Assembly (NCBI RefSeq): GCF_020882245.1
Contig: NW_026869996.1
Span: 3,519,592-3,583,591, forward strand
Length of the DNA stretch: 64,000 bases
Direction: 5' to 3'
Origin: Rhopalosiphum padi
Taxonomy: Eukaryota; Arthropoda; Insecta; Hemiptera; Aphididae
Shown here: piece after piece, positions 11,161 through 25,326 of the stretch
Layout: each line of letters begins with the position of its first letter
How positions within the stretch are numbered: the first letter of the stretch is position 1
The notes under the pieces: generated by a model
Databases searched by the model: none
Told to the model about the DNA's origin: nothing
Seen by the model: only the letters and a program-made list of their open reading frames with translations
Made by a program: the position numbers and the translations under genes

Positions 11161-14100
11161 TTAAATCCATCAAATAAATTAAATTTAACATTTTTCCTTA
11201 ACAAAACACCCATAATAAATGATTAAAAACCAGAAATTTCCTTAAAATTAATTAAAAATACCATTAATTCATCAAAAAACCCCATAAAAACCGATTTAAA
11301 ACCATCAATTAAATTAAATTTAACAATTTTCTTAACAAACCCCCATAATAAATGATTAAAAACCAGAAATTTCCTTAAAATGTATTAAAAAAAACCATAA
11401 ATTCATCAATAAACCCCATAAAATTGATTTTAAATCTATGAAATAAATTAAATTTAACATTTTTCCTTAACAACCCCCCATAATAAATGATTAAAAACCA
11501 GAAATTTCCTTAAAATGTATTAAAAAAACCATTAATTCATCAAAAAACCCCATAATAATTGATTTAAATCCGTCAAATAAATTAAATTTAACATTTTTCC
11601 TTAACAACCCCCAATAATAACCGATTTAAAACCATCAAATACATTAAATTTAACATTTTTCCATAACAAACCCCCATAATAAATGATTAAAAACCAGAAA
11701 TCTCCTTGAAATTTATTAAAAATATTATTAATTCATCAAAAAACTGCTTTAAATCCATCAATTAAATTAAATTTAACATTTTTCCTTAACAAACCCCCAT
11801 AATAAAAGATTAAAAACCAGAAATTTCCTTAAAATTTATTAAAAATACCATTAATTCTTCAAAAAACTCCATAATAATTGACTTAAATCCATCAAATAAA
11901 TTAAATTTAACATTTTTCCTTAACAAACCCCCAAAATAAATTATTAAAAACCAGAAATTTCCTTAAAATGTATTAAAAAAAACCATAAATTCATCAATAA
12001 ACCCCATAAAATTGATTTTAAATCTATGAAATAAATTAAATTTAACATTTTTCCTTAACAACCCCCCATAATAAATGATTAAAACCAGAAATTTCCTTAA
12101 AATGTATTAAAAAAACCATTAATTCATCAAAAAACCCCATAATAATTGATTTAAATCCGTCAAATAAATTAAATTTAACATTTTTCCTTAACAACCCCCA
12201 ATAATAAACGATTTAAAACCATCAAATAAATTAAATTTAACATTTTTCCATAACAAACCCCCTTAATAAATGATTAAAAACCAGAAACTTCCTTAAAATG
12301 TATTAAAAAAACCGTTAATTCATCAAAAAAACCCATAATAATTGATTTAAATCCATCAATTAAATTAAATTTAACATTTTTCCTTAACAAACCCCATAAT
12401 AAATTATTAAAAACCAGAAATTTCCTTAAAATGTATTAAACAAACCATAAATTAATAAAAAAACTCCATAATAATTGACTTAAATCCATCAAATAAATTA
12501 AATTTAACATTTTTCCATAACAAACCCCCATAATAAATGATTAAAAACCAGAAATTTCCTTAAAATTTATTAAAAATACCATTAATTCATCAAAAAACCG
12601 CTTTAAATCCATCAAATAAATTAAATTTAACATTTTTCCTTAACAAAACACCCATTATATATGATTAAAAACCAGAAATTTCCTTAAAATTTATTAAAAA
12701 TACCATTAATTCATCAAAAAACCCCATAAAAACCGCTTTAAATCCATCAATTAAATTAAATTTAACATTTTTCCTTAACAACCCCCCATAATAAATGATT
12801 AAAAACCAGAAATTTCCTTAAAATGTATTAAAAAAAACCATTAATTCATCAAAAAACCCAAAAAAAACCCTTTAAATCCATCAAATAAATTAAATTTAAC
12901 ATTTTTCCTTAACAACCCCCAATAATAACCGATTTAAAACCATCAAATACATTAAATTTAACATTTTTCCATAACAAACCCCCATAATAAATGATTAAAA
13001 ACCAGAAATTTCCTTAAAATTTATTAAAAATACCATTAATTCATCAAAAAACCGCTTTAAATCCATCAAATAAATTAAATTTAACATTTTTCCTTAACAA
13101 AACACCCATAATAAATGATTAAAAACCAGAAATTTCCTTAAAATTAATTAAAAATACCATTAATTCATCAAAAAACCCCATAAAAACCGATTTAAAAACC
13201 ATCAATTAAATTAAATTTAACAATTTTCTTAACAAACCCCCATAATAAATGATTAAACACCATAAATTTCCTTAAAATGAATTAAAAATACCATTAATTC
13301 ATCAAAAAACCCCATAAAAACCGCTTTAAATCCATCAAATAAATTAAATTTAACATTTTTCCTTAACAACCCCCATAATAAATGATTAAACACCATAAAT
13401 TTCCTTAAAATTTATAAAAAAAACCATTAATTCATCAAAAAACCCCATAATAATTGATTTATATCCATCAAATAAATTAAATTTAACATTTTTCCTTAAC
13501 AACCCCCAATAATAACCGATTTAAAACCATCAAATACATTAAATTTAACATTTTTCCATAACAAACCCCCATAATAAATGATTAAAAACCAGAAATTTCC
13601 TTAAAATTTATTAAAAATACCATTAATTCATCAAAAAACCGCTTTAAATCCATCAAATAAATTAAATTTAACATTTTTCCTTAACAAAACACCCATAATA
13701 AATGATTAAAAACCAGAAATTTCCTTAAAATTAATTAAAAATACCATTAATTCATCAAAAAACCCCATAAAAACCGATTTAAAACCATCAATTAAATTAA
13801 ATTTAACAATTTTCTTAACAAACCCCCATAATAAATGATTAAACACCATAAATTTCCTTAAAATGAATTAAAAATACCATTAATTCATCAAAAAACCCCA
13901 TAAAAACCGCTTTAAATCCATCAAATAAATTAAATTTAACATTTTTCCTTAACAAACCCCCATAATAAATGATTAAAAACCAGAAATTTATTAAAAATAC
14001 CATTAATTCATCAAAAAACCGCTTTAAATCCATCAAATAAATTAAATTTAACATTTTTCCTTAACAAAACACCCATAATAAATGATTAAAAACCAGAAAT

Positions 14101-14992
14101 TTATTAAAAATACCATTAATTCATCAAAAAACCGCTTTAAATCCATCAAATAAATTAAATTTAACATTTTTCCTTAACAAACCCCCTTAATAATTGATTA
14201 AAAACCAGAAATCTCCTTGAAATTTATTAAAAATATTATTAATTCATCAAAAAACTGCTTTAAATCCATCAATTAAATTAAATTTAACATTTTTCCTTAA
14301 CAAACCCCCATAATAAAAGATTAAAAACCAGAAATTTCCTTAAAATTTATTAAAAATACCATTAATTCTTCAAAAAACTCCATAATAATTGACTTAAATC
14401 CATCAAATAAATTAAATTTAACATTTTTCCTTAACAAACCCCCAAAATAAATTATTAAAAACCAGAAATTTCCTTAAAATGTATTAAAAAAAACCATAAA
14501 TTCATCAATAAACCCCATAAAATTGATTTAAATCTATGAAATAAATTAAATTTAACATTTTTCCTTAACAACCCCCCATAATAAATGATTAAAAACCAGA
14601 AATTTCCTTAAAATGTATTAAAAAAAACCATTAATTCATCAAAAAAACCCCATAATAATTGATTTAAATCCGTCAAATAAATTAAATTTAACATTTTTCC
14701 TTAACAACCCCCAATAATAAACGATTTAAAACCATCAAATAAATTAAATTTAACATTTTTCCATAACAAACCCCCATAATAAATGATTAAAAACCAGAAA
14801 CTTCCTTAAAATGTATTAAAAAAACCGTTAATTCATCAAAAAAACCCATAATAATTGATTTAAATCCATCAATTAAATTAAATTTAACATTTTTCCTTAA
14901 CAAACCCCATAATAAATTATTAAAAACCAGAAATTTCCTTAAAATGTATTAAACAAACCATAAATTAATAAAAAAACTCCATAATAATTGAC
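11161..14992 (+). repeat. 3.83-kb tandem duplication, right copy
   Basis: This is the second copy of the 7330-11160 segment. It carries a few private changes, such as an added T in GATTTTAAATC at about 11425 and again near 12012, and CCCCCTTAATAAATG near 12257. It ends at TTGACTTAAATCC, the same monomer that ends the left copy. Beyond this point the sequence restarts from a position inside the copy (about 12480) and does not continue as a full third repeat. Confidence 0.85.
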
Positions 14993-16345
14993 TTAAATCC
15001 ATCAAATAAATTAAATTTAACATTTTTCCATAACAAACCCCCATAATAAATGATTAAAAACCAGAAATTTCCTTAAAATTTATTAAAAATACCATTAATT
15101 CATCAAAAAACCGCTTTAAATCCATCAAATAAATTAAATTTAACATTTTTCCTTAACAAAACACCCATTATATATGATTAAAAACCAGAAATTTCCTTAA
15201 AATTTATTAAAAATACCATTAATTCATCAAAAAACCCCATAAAAACCGCTTTAAATCCATCAATTAAATTAAATTTAACATTTTTCCTTAACAACCCCCC
15301 ATAATAAATGATTAAAAACCAGAAATTTCCTTAAAATGTATTAAAAAAACCATTAATTCATCAAAAAACCCAAAAAAAACCCTTTAAATCCATCAAATAA
15401 ATTAAATTTAACATTTTTCCTTAACAACCCCCATAATAAATGATTAAACACCATAAATTTCCTTAAAATTTATAAAAAAAACCATTAATTCATCAAAAAA
15501 ACCCATAATAATTGATGTATATCCATCAAATAAATTAAATTTAACATTTTTCCTTAACAACCCCCAATAATAACCGATTTAAAACCATCAAATACATTAA
15601 ATTTAACATTTTTCCATAACAAACCCCCATAATAAATGATTAAAAACCAGAAATTTCCTTAAAATTTATTAAAAATACCATTAATTCATCAAAAAACCGC
15701 TTTAAATCCATCAAATAAATTAAATTTAACATTTTTCCTTAACAAAACACCCATAATAAATGATTAAAAACCAGAAATTTCCTTAAAATTAATTAAAAAT
15801 ACCATTAATTCATCAAAAAACCCCATAAAAACCGATTTAAAACCATCAATTAAATTAAATTTAACAATTTTCTTAACAAACCCCCATAATAAATGATTAA
15901 ACACCATAAATTTCCTTAAAATGAATTAAAAATACCATTAATTCATCAAAAAACCCCATAAAAACCGCTTTAAATCCATCAAATAAATTAAATTTAACAT
16001 TTTTCCTTAACAAACCCCCATAATAAATGATTAAAAACCAGAAATTTATTAAAAATACCATTAATTCATCAAAAAACCGCTTTAAATCCATCAAATAAAT
16101 TAAATTTAACATTTTTCCTTAACAAAACACCCATAATAAATGATTAAAAACCAGAAATTTATTAAAAATACCATTAATTCATCAAAAAACCGCTTTAAAT
16201 CCATCAAATAAATTAAATTTAACATTTTTCCTTAACAAACCCCCATAATAAATGATTAAAAACCAGAAATTTCCTTGAAATTTATTAAAAATATTATTAA
16301 TTCATCAAAAAACTGCATTAAATCCATCAATTAAATTAAATTTAA
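14993..16345 (+). repeat. Truncated restart of the 3.83-kb unit
   Basis: This stretch follows 12480-13150 and then 13830-14150, with the 588-bp sub-unit reduced. The CCATTATATATG landmark (12652 and 15165) is offset by 2513, but the GAATTAAA monomer (13839 and 15897) is offset by only 2058, so about 455 bases have been lost in net. It also has an AAACACC and TTTATAAAA monomer after 15383 that the 9040 and 12871 blocks lack. A single T-to-G change gives TTGATGTATATCC near 15518. Confidence 0.8.
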
Positions 16346-16849
16346 CATTTTTCCTTAACAACCCCCAATAATAACCGATTTAAAACCATCAAATACATTA
16401 AATTTAACATTTTTCCATAACAAACCCCCATAATAAATGATTAAAAACCAGAAATTTCCTTAAAATTTATTAAAAAAACCATTAATTCATCAAAAAACCC
16501 CATAAAAACCGCTTTAAATCCATCAATTAAATTAAATTTAACATTTTTCCTTAACAACCCCCCTTAATAAATGATTAAAAACCAGAAATTTCCTTAAAAT
16601 GTATTAAAAAAACCATTAATTCATCAAAAAACCCAAAAAAAACCCTTTAAATCCATCAAATAAAATTAATTTAACATTTTTCCTTAACAACCCCCATAAT
16701 AAATGATTAAAAACCAGAAATTTCCTTAAAATGTATTAAAAAAACCATTAATTCGTCAAAAAACCCCATAATAATTGATTTATATCCATCAAATAAATTA
16801 AATTTAACATTTTTCCTTAACAACCCCCAATAATAACCGATTTAAAACC

Positions 16850-18200
16850 ATCAAATACATTAAATTTAACATTTTTCCATAACAAACCCCCATAATAAAT
16901 GATTAAAAACCAGAAATTTCCTTAAAATTTATTAAAAATACCATTAATTCATCAAAAAAACCGCTTTAAATCCATCAAATAAATTAAATTTAACATTTTT
17001 CCTTAACAAAACACCCATTATATATGATTAAAAACCAGAAATTTCCTTAAAATTTATTAAAAATACCATTAATTCATCAAAAAACCCCATAAAAACCGCT
17101 TTAAATCCATCAATTAAATTAAATTTAACATTTTTCCTTAACAACCCCCCATAATAAATGATTAAAAACCAGAAATTTCCTTAAAATGTATTAAAAAAAA
17201 CCATTAATTCATCAAAAAACCCAAAAAAAACCCTTTAAATCCATCAAATAAATTAAATTTAACATTTTTCCTTAACAACCCCCATAATAAATGATTAAAC
17301 ACCATAAATTTCCTTAAAATTTATAAAAAAAACCATTAATTCGTCAAAAAACCCCATAATAATTGATTTATATCCATCAAATAAATTAAATTTAACATTT
17401 TTCCTTAACAACCCCCAATAATAACCGATTTAAAACCATCAAATACATTAAATTTAACATTTTTCCATAACAAACCCCCATAATAAATGATTAAAAACCA
17501 GAAATTTCCTTAAAATTTATTAAAAATACCATTAATTCATCAAAAAACCGCTTTAAATCCATCAAATAAATTAAATTTAACATTTTTCCTTAACAAAACA
17601 CCCATAATAAATGATTAAAAACCAGAAATTTCCTTAAAATTAATTAAAAATACCATTAATTCATCAAAAAACCCCATAAAAACCGATTTAAAACCATCAA
17701 TTAAATTAAATTTAACAATTTTCTTAACAAACCCCCATAATAAATGATTAAACACCATAAATTTCCTTAAAATGAATTAAAAATACCATTAATTCATCAA
17801 AAAACCCCATAAAAACCGCTTTAAATCCATCAAATAAATTAAATTTAACATTTTTCCTTAACAAACCCCCATAATAAATGATTAAAAACCAGAAATTTAT
17901 TAAAAATACCATTAATTCATCAAAAAACCGCTTTAAATCCATCAAATAAATTAAATTTAACATTTTTCCTTAACAAAACACCCATAATAAATGATTAAAA
18001 ACCAGAAATTTATTAAAAATACCATTAATTCATCAAAAAACCGCTTTAAATCCATCAAATAAATTAAATTTAACATTTTTCCTTAACAAACCCCCATAAT
18101 AAATGATTAAAAACCAGAAATCTCCTTGAAATTTATTAAAAATATTATTAATTCATCAAAAAACTGCTTTAAATCCATCAATCAATTAAATTTAACATTT
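16850..18200 (+). repeat. 1.85-kb-offset copy of 15.0-16.35 kb
   Basis: Landmarks repeat at an offset of about 1850: CCATTATATATG at 15165 and 17015, and the GAATTAAA monomer at 15897 and 17748. The two segments diverge after about 16345 and 18200. Between them lies a short patch (16345-16850) with two CCC-A(n)-CCC style units and AATAAAATTAATTTAAC near 16661, a local rearrangement of the core. Near 18180 the copy reads CCATCAATCAATTAAATTT, a small deletion relative to its sisters. Confidence 0.8.
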
Positions 18201-20277
18201 TTCCTTAACAAACCCCCATAATTAAAGATTAAAAACCAGAAATTTCCTTAAAATTTATTAAAAATACCATTAATTCTTCAAAAAACTCCATAATAATTGA
18301 CTTAAATCCATCAAATAAATTAAATTTAACATTTTTCCTTAACAAACCCCCAAAATAAATTATTAAAAACCAGAAATTTCCTTAAAATGTATTAAAAAAA
18401 ACCATAAATTCATCAATAAACCCCATAAAATTGATTTAAATCTATGAAATAAATTAAATTTAACATTTTTCCTTAACAACCCCCCATAATAAATGATTAA
18501 AAACCAGAAATTTCCTTAAAATGTATTAAAAAAACCATTAATTCATCAAAAAACCCCATAATAATTAATTTAAATCCGTCAAATAAATTAAATTTAACAT
18601 TTTTCCTTAACAACCCCCAATAATAAACGATTTAAAACCATCAAATAAATTAAATTTAACATTTTTCCATAACAAACCCCCATAATAAATGATTAAAAAC
18701 CAGAAACTTCCTTAAAATGTATTAAAAAAACCGTTAATTCATCAAAAAAACCCATAATAATTGATTTAAATCCATCAATTAAATTAAATTTAACATTTTT
18801 CCTTAACAAACCCCATAATAAATTATTAAAAACCAGAAATTTCCTTAAAATGTATTAAAAAAACCATAAATTAATAAAAAAACTCCATAATAATTGACTT
18901 AAATCCATCAAATAAATTAAATTTAACATTTTTCCTTAACAAACCCCCATAATAAATGATTAAAAACCAGAAATCTCCTTGAAATTTATTAAAAATATTA
19001 TTAATTCATCAAAAAACTGCTTTAAATCCATCAATTAAATTAAATTTAACATTTTTCCTTAACAAACCCCCATAATAAAAGATTAAAAACCAGAAATTTC
19101 CTTAAAATTTATTAAAAATACCATTAATTCTTCAAAAAACTCCATAATAATTGACTTAAATCCATCAAATAAATTAAATTTAACATTTTTCCTTAACAAA
19201 CCCCCAAAATAAATTATTAAAAACCAGAAATTTCCTTAAAATGTATTAAAAAAAACCATAAATTCATCAATAAACCCCATAAAATTGATTTAAATCTATG
19301 AAATAAATTAAATTTAACATTTTTCCTTAACAACCCCCCATAATAAATGATTAAAAACCAGAAATTTCCTTAAAATGTATTAAAAAAACCATTAATTCAT
19401 CAAAAAACTCCATAATAATTGACTTAAACCCGTCAAATAAATTAAATTTAACATTTTTCCTTAACAACCCCCAATAATAAACGATTTAAAACCATCAAAT
19501 AAATTAAATTTAACATTTTTCCTTAACAACCCCCAATAATAAAGATTTAAAACCATCAAATACATTAAATTTAACATTTTTCCTAAACAAACCCCCATAA
19601 TAAATGATTAAAAACCAGAAATTTCCTTAATATGTATTAAAAAAACCATTAATTCATCAAAAAAAACCCATAATAATTGATTTAAATCCATCAAATAAAT
19701 TAAATTTAACATTTTTCCATAACAAACCCCCATAATAAATGATTAAAAACCAGAAATTTCCTTAAAATGAATTAAAAAAACCATTAATTCGTCAAAAAAA
19801 ACCCCATAATAATTGATTTAAATCTATGAAATAAATTAAATTTAACATTTTTCCTTAACAACCCCCCCTAATAAATGATTAAAAACCAGAAATTTCCTTA
19901 AAATGTATTAAAAAAACCATTAATTCATCAAAAAACTCCATAATAATTGATTTATATCCATTAAATAAATTAAATTTAACATTTTTCCTTAACAACCCCC
20001 AATAATAACCAAATTAAAACCATCAAATACTATAAATTTAACATTTTTCCTTAACAACCCCCCATAATAAATGATTAAAAACCAGAAATTTCTTTAAAAT
20101 GTATTAAAAAACCATTAATTCATCAAAAAACCCCATAATAATTGATTTATATCCATCAAATAATTTAAATTTAACATTTTTCCTTAACAAACCCCCATAA
20201 TAAATGATTAAAACCAGAAATTTCCTTAAAATGTATTAAAAAAACCATTAATTCATCAAAAACCCAAAAAAAAACCC
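18200..20277 (+). repeat. Mixed satellite monomers
   Basis: These are long and short monomers of the CTCCTTGAAATTT, AATCTATGAAAT, ACCGTTAATTC and AATTAATAAAAAAACTCC classes. After 19440 there is a run of short units carrying AAACGA, then AAAGA, then CCTAAACAAAC. The run ends with a new variant set (CCTTAATATGTATT near 19625, AACCAAATTAAAACC near 20008 and ACTATAAATTT near 20030). That set does not occur to the left of about 19.5 kb and is common to the right, so this is a boundary between two satellite lineages. Confidence 0.8.
19440..19620 (+). repeat. Short-monomer triplet with three different ends
   Basis: Consecutive short units end in AATAATAAACGA, AATAATAAAGA and then enter CCTAAACAAACCCCC. 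The same ordered triplet recurs near 24480-24640, 26190-26350, 33290-33440, 36810-36970, 47870-48020 and 54180-54330. It serves as a fixed landmark of the right-hand HOR lineage. Confidence 0.82.
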
Positions 20278-21710
20278 TTTAAATCCATCAAATAAATTAA
20301 ATTTAATATTTTTCCTTAACAACCCCCATAATAAATGATTAAACACCATAAATTTCCTTAAAATAAATTAAAAATACCATTAATTCATCAAAAAACCCCA
20401 TAAAAACCGCTTTAAATCCATCAAATAAATTAAATTTAACATTTTTCCTTAACAAACCCCCATAATAAATGATTAAAAACCAGAAATTTATTAAAAATAC
20501 CATTAATTCATCAAAAAACCGCTTTAAATCCATCAAATAAATTAAATTTAACATTTTTCCTTAACAAAACACCCATAATATATGATTAAAAACCAGAAAT
20601 TTCCTTAAAATTTATTAAAAATACCATTAATTCATCAAAAAACCCCATAAAAACCGCTTTAAATCCATCAATTAAATTAAATTTAACATATTTCCTTAAC
20701 AAACCCCTATAATAAATGATTAAAAACCAGAAATTTCCTTAAAATTAATTAAAAATACCATTAATTCATCAAAAAACCCCATAAAAACCGCTTTAAATCC
20801 ATCAATTAAATTAAATTTAACATTTTTCCTTAACAACCCCCAATAATAAACGATTTAATACCATCAAATACATTAAATTTAATATTTTTCCTTAACAAAC
20901 CCCTATAATAAATGATTTAAAACCAGAAATTTCCTTAAAAAGTATTAAAAAAACCATAAATTCATGAAATTTATTAAAAATACCATTAATTCATCAAAAA
21001 ACTGCTTTAAATCCATCAAATATAATAAATTTAACATTTTTCCTTAACAAACCCCCATAATAAATGATTAAAAACCAGAAATTTATTAAAAAATACCATT
21101 AATTCATCAAAAAACCGCTTTAAATCCATCAAATAAATTAAATTTAACATTTTTCCTTAACAAAACACCCATAATATATGATTAAAAACCAGAAATTTCC
21201 TTGAAATTTATTAAAAATACCATTAATTCATCAAAAAACCCCATAAAAACCGCTTTAAATCCATCAATTAAATTAAATTTAACATATTTCCTTAACAAAC
21301 CCCCATAATAAATGATTAAAAACCAGAAATTTCCTTAAAATTAATTAAAAATACCATTAATTCATTAAAAAACCCCATAAAAACCGATTTATAACCATCA
21401 ATTAAATTAAATTTAACAATTTTCTTAACAAACCCCCATAATAAATGATTAAAAACCAGAAATTTATTAAAAATACCATTAATTCATCAAAAAACCGCTT
21501 TAAATCCATCAAATAAATTAAATTTAACATTTTTTCTTAACAAACCCCCATAATAAATGATTAAACACCATAAATTTCCTTAAAATTAATTAAAAACCAT
21601 TAATTCGTCAAAAAACCCCATAATTATTGATTTAAATCTATGAAATAAATTAAATTTAACATTTTTCCTTAACAAACCCCCATAATAAATGATTAAACAC
21701 CATAAATTTC
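20278..21710 (+). repeat. HOR block with AAATAAATT and CATATTTCC variants
   Basis: The block begins at a CCC-A(n)-CCC junction. It carries AATTTAATATTTTTCC, AAATAAATTAAAAATACC, TTAACATATTTCC, CCCCTATAATAA, AAAAAGTATT and TTCATGAAATTT in that order. The same order is found from 27044, 34133, 35440, 37657, 38960, 48594 and 54895. The segment 19160-21710 matches 25920-28490 at an offset of about 6765. Confidence 0.83.
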
Positions 21711-23356
21711 CTTAAAATTAATTAAAAACCATTAATTCATCAAAAAACCCCATAAAAACCGCTTTAAATCCATCAATTAAATTAAATTTAACATATTTCC
21801 TTAACAAACCCCCATAATAAATGATTAAAAACCAGAAATTTCCTTAAAATTAATTAAAAATACCATTAATTCATCAAAAAACCCCATAAAAACCGCTTTA
21901 AATCCATCAATTAAATTAAATTTAACATTTTTCCTTAACAACCCCCAATAATAAACGATTTAATACCATCAAATACATTAAATTTAATATTTTTCCTTAA
22001 CAAACCCCCATAATAAATGATTTAAAACCAGAATTTCCTTAAAAAGTATTAAAAAATCCATAAATTCATGAAATTTATTAAAAATACCATTAATTCATCA
22101 AAAAACTGCTTTAAATCCATCAAATATAATAAATTTATCATTTTTCCTTAACAAACCCCCATAATAAATGATTAAAAACCAGAAATTTATTAAAAAATAC
22201 CATTAATTCATCAAAAAACCGCTTTAAATCCATCAAATAAATTAAATTTAACATTTTTCCTTAACAAAACACCCATAATATATGATTAAAAACCAGAAAT
22301 TTCCTTGAAATTTATTAAAAATACCATTAATTCATCAAAAAACCCCATAAAAACCGCTTTAAATCCATCAATTAAATTAAATTTAACATTTTTCCTTAAC
22401 AACCCCCCATAATAAATGATTAAAAACCAGAAATTTCCTTAAAATGTATTAAAAAAACCATTAATTCATCAAAAAACCCAAAAAAAAACCCTTTAAATCC
22501 ATCAAATAAATTAAATTTAACATTTTTCCTTAACAACCCCCATAATAAATGATTAAACACCATAAATTTCCTTAAAATTTATAAAAAAAACCATTAATTC
22601 GTCAAAAAACCCATAATAATTGATTTAAATCCATCAAATAAATTAAATTTAACATTTTTCCATAACAAACCCCCATAATAAATGATTAAAAACCAGAAAT
22701 TTCCTTAAAATGAATTAAAAAAACCATTAATTCGTCAAAAAAACCCCATAATAATTGATTTAAATCTATGAAAATAAATTAAATTTAACATTTTTCCTTA
22801 ACAACCCCCCATAATAAATGATTAAAAACCAGAAATTTCCTTAAAATGTATTAAAAAAACCATTAATTCATCAAAAAACTCCATAATAATTGATTTATAT
22901 CCATTAAATAAATTAAATTTAACATTTTTCCTTAACAACCCCCAATAATAACCAAATTAAAACCATCAAATACTATAAATTTAACATTTTTCCTTAACAA
23001 CCCCCCATAATAAATGATTAAAAACCAGAAATTTCTTTAAAATGTATTAAAAAACCATTAATTCATCAAAAAACCCCATAATAATTGATTTATATCCATC
23101 AAATAAATTAAATTTAACATTTTTCCTTAACAAAACACCCATTATATATGATTAAAAACCAGAAATTTCCTTAAAATGTATTAAAAAAACCATTAATTCA
23201 TCAAAAAACCCAAAAAAAACCGCTTTAAATCCATCAATTAAATTAAATTTAACATTTTTCCTTAACAACCCCCCATAATAAATGATTAAAAACCAGAAAT
23301 TTCCTTAAAATGTATTAAAAAAACCATTAATTCATCAAAAAACCCAAAAAAAACCC
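21711..23356 (+). repeat. Mixed HOR block, copied again at 42.8-45.7 kb
   Basis: The marker CCAGAATTTCC, missing one A of the usual CCAGAAATTTCC, lies near 22029 and again near 43149, an offset of 21120. The CCC-A(n)-CCC junction at 22492 matches that at 43614 (offset 21122). Close to 22054 there is a private AAAAAATCCATAAATTC. The sequence after 22690 corresponds to 45040 onward, because about 1.2 kb is present only in the right-hand copy. Confidence 0.8.
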
Positions 23357-25326
23357 TTTAAATCCATCAAATAAATTAAATTTAACATTTTTCCTTAACA
23401 ACCCCCATAATAAATGATTAAACACAATAAATTTCCTTAAAATTTATAAAAAAAAACCATTAATTCGTCAAAAAACCCCATAATAATTGATTTATATCCA
23501 TCAAATAAATTAAATTTAACATTTTTCCTTAACAACCCCCAATAATAACCGATTTAAAACCATCAAATACATTAAATTTAACATTTTTCCATAACAAACC
23601 CCCATAATAAATGATTAAAAACCAGAAATTTCCTTAAAATTTATTAAAAATACCATTAATTCATCAAAAAACCGCTTTAAATCCATCAAATAAATTAAAT
23701 TTAACATTTTTCCTTAACAAAACACCCATAATAAATGATTAAAAACCAGAAATTTCCTTAAAATTAATTAAAAATACCATTAATTCATCAAAAAACCCCA
23801 TAAAAACCGATTTAAAACCATCAATTAAATTAAATTTAACAATTTTCTTAACAAACCCCCATAATAAATGATTAAACACCATAAATTTCCTTAAAATGAA
23901 TTAAAAATACCATAAATTAATAAAAAAACTCCATAATAATTGACTTAAATCCATCAAATAAATTAAATTTAACATTTTTCTTTAACAAACCCCCATAATA
24001 AATGATTAAAAACCAGAAATCTCCTTGAAATTTATTAAAAATATTATTAATTCATCAAAAAACTGCTTTAAATCCATCAATTAAATTAAATTTAACATTT
24101 TTCCTTAACAAACCCCCATAATAAAAGATTAAAAACCAGAAATTTCCTTAAAATTTATTAAAAATACCATTAATTCTTCAAAAAACTCCATAATAATTGA
24201 CTTAAATCCATCAAATAAATTAAATTTAACATTTTCCCTTAACAAACCCCCAAAATAAATTATTAAAAACCAGAAATTTCCTTAAAATGTATTAAAAAAA
24301 ACCATAAATTCATCAATAAACCCCATAAAATTGATTTAAATCTATGAAATAAATTAAATTTAACATTTTTTCCTTAACAACCCCCCATAATAAATGATTA
24401 AAAACCAGAAATTTCCTTAAAATGTATTAAAAAAACCATAAATTAATAAAAAAAACCCCATAATAATTGATTTAAAACCCGTCAAATAAATTAAATTTAA
24501 CATTTTTCCTTAACAACCCCCAATAATAAACGATTTAAAACCATCAAATAAATTAAATTTAACATTTTTCCTTAACAACCCCCAATAATAAAGATTTAAA
24601 ACCATCAAATACATTAAATTTAACATTTTTCCTAAACAAACCCCCATAATAAATGATTAAAAACCAGAAATTTCCTTAATATGTATTAAAAAAACCATTA
24701 ATTCATCAAAAAAACCCATAATAATTGATTTAAATCCATCAAATAAATTAAATTTAACATTTTTCCATAACAAACCCCCATAATAAATGATTAAAAACCA
24801 GAAATTTCCTTAAAATGAATTAAAAAAACCATTAATTCGTCAAAAAAACCCCATAATAATTGATTTAAATCTATGAAATAAATTAAATTTAACATTTTTC
24901 CTTAACAACCCCCCATAATAAATGATTAAAAACCAGAAATTTCCTTAAAATGTATTAAAAAAACCATTAATTCATCAAAAAACTCCATAATAATTGATTT
25001 ATATCCATTAAATAAATTAAATTTAACATTTTTCCTTAACAACCCCCAATAATAACCAAATTAAAACCATCAAATACTATAAATTTAACATTTTTCCTTA
25101 ACAACCCCCCATAATAAATGATTAAAAACCAGAAATTTCTTTAAAATGTATTAAAAAACCATTAATTCATCAAAAAACCCCATAATAATTGATTTATATC
25201 CATCAAATAATTTAAATTTAACATTTTTCCTTAACAAACCCCCATAATAAATGATTAAAACCAGAAATTTCCTTAAAATGTATTAAAAAAACCATTAATT
25301 CATCAAAAAAACCCAAAAAAAAACCC
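23357..25326 (+). repeat. 1.97-kb tandem HOR, left copy
   Basis: This copy begins at a CCC-A(n)-CCC junction and runs through the 588-bp-type monomers, a CTCCTTGAAATTT section, the short-monomer triplet and the ACCAAATTAAAACC and ACTATAAATTT units. The next junction is at 25327, exactly 1970 bases on. The block at 32163-34132 has the same order and the same 1970-base length. It reads CACAATAAATTT instead of CACCATAAATTT near 23424. Confidence 0.84.
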
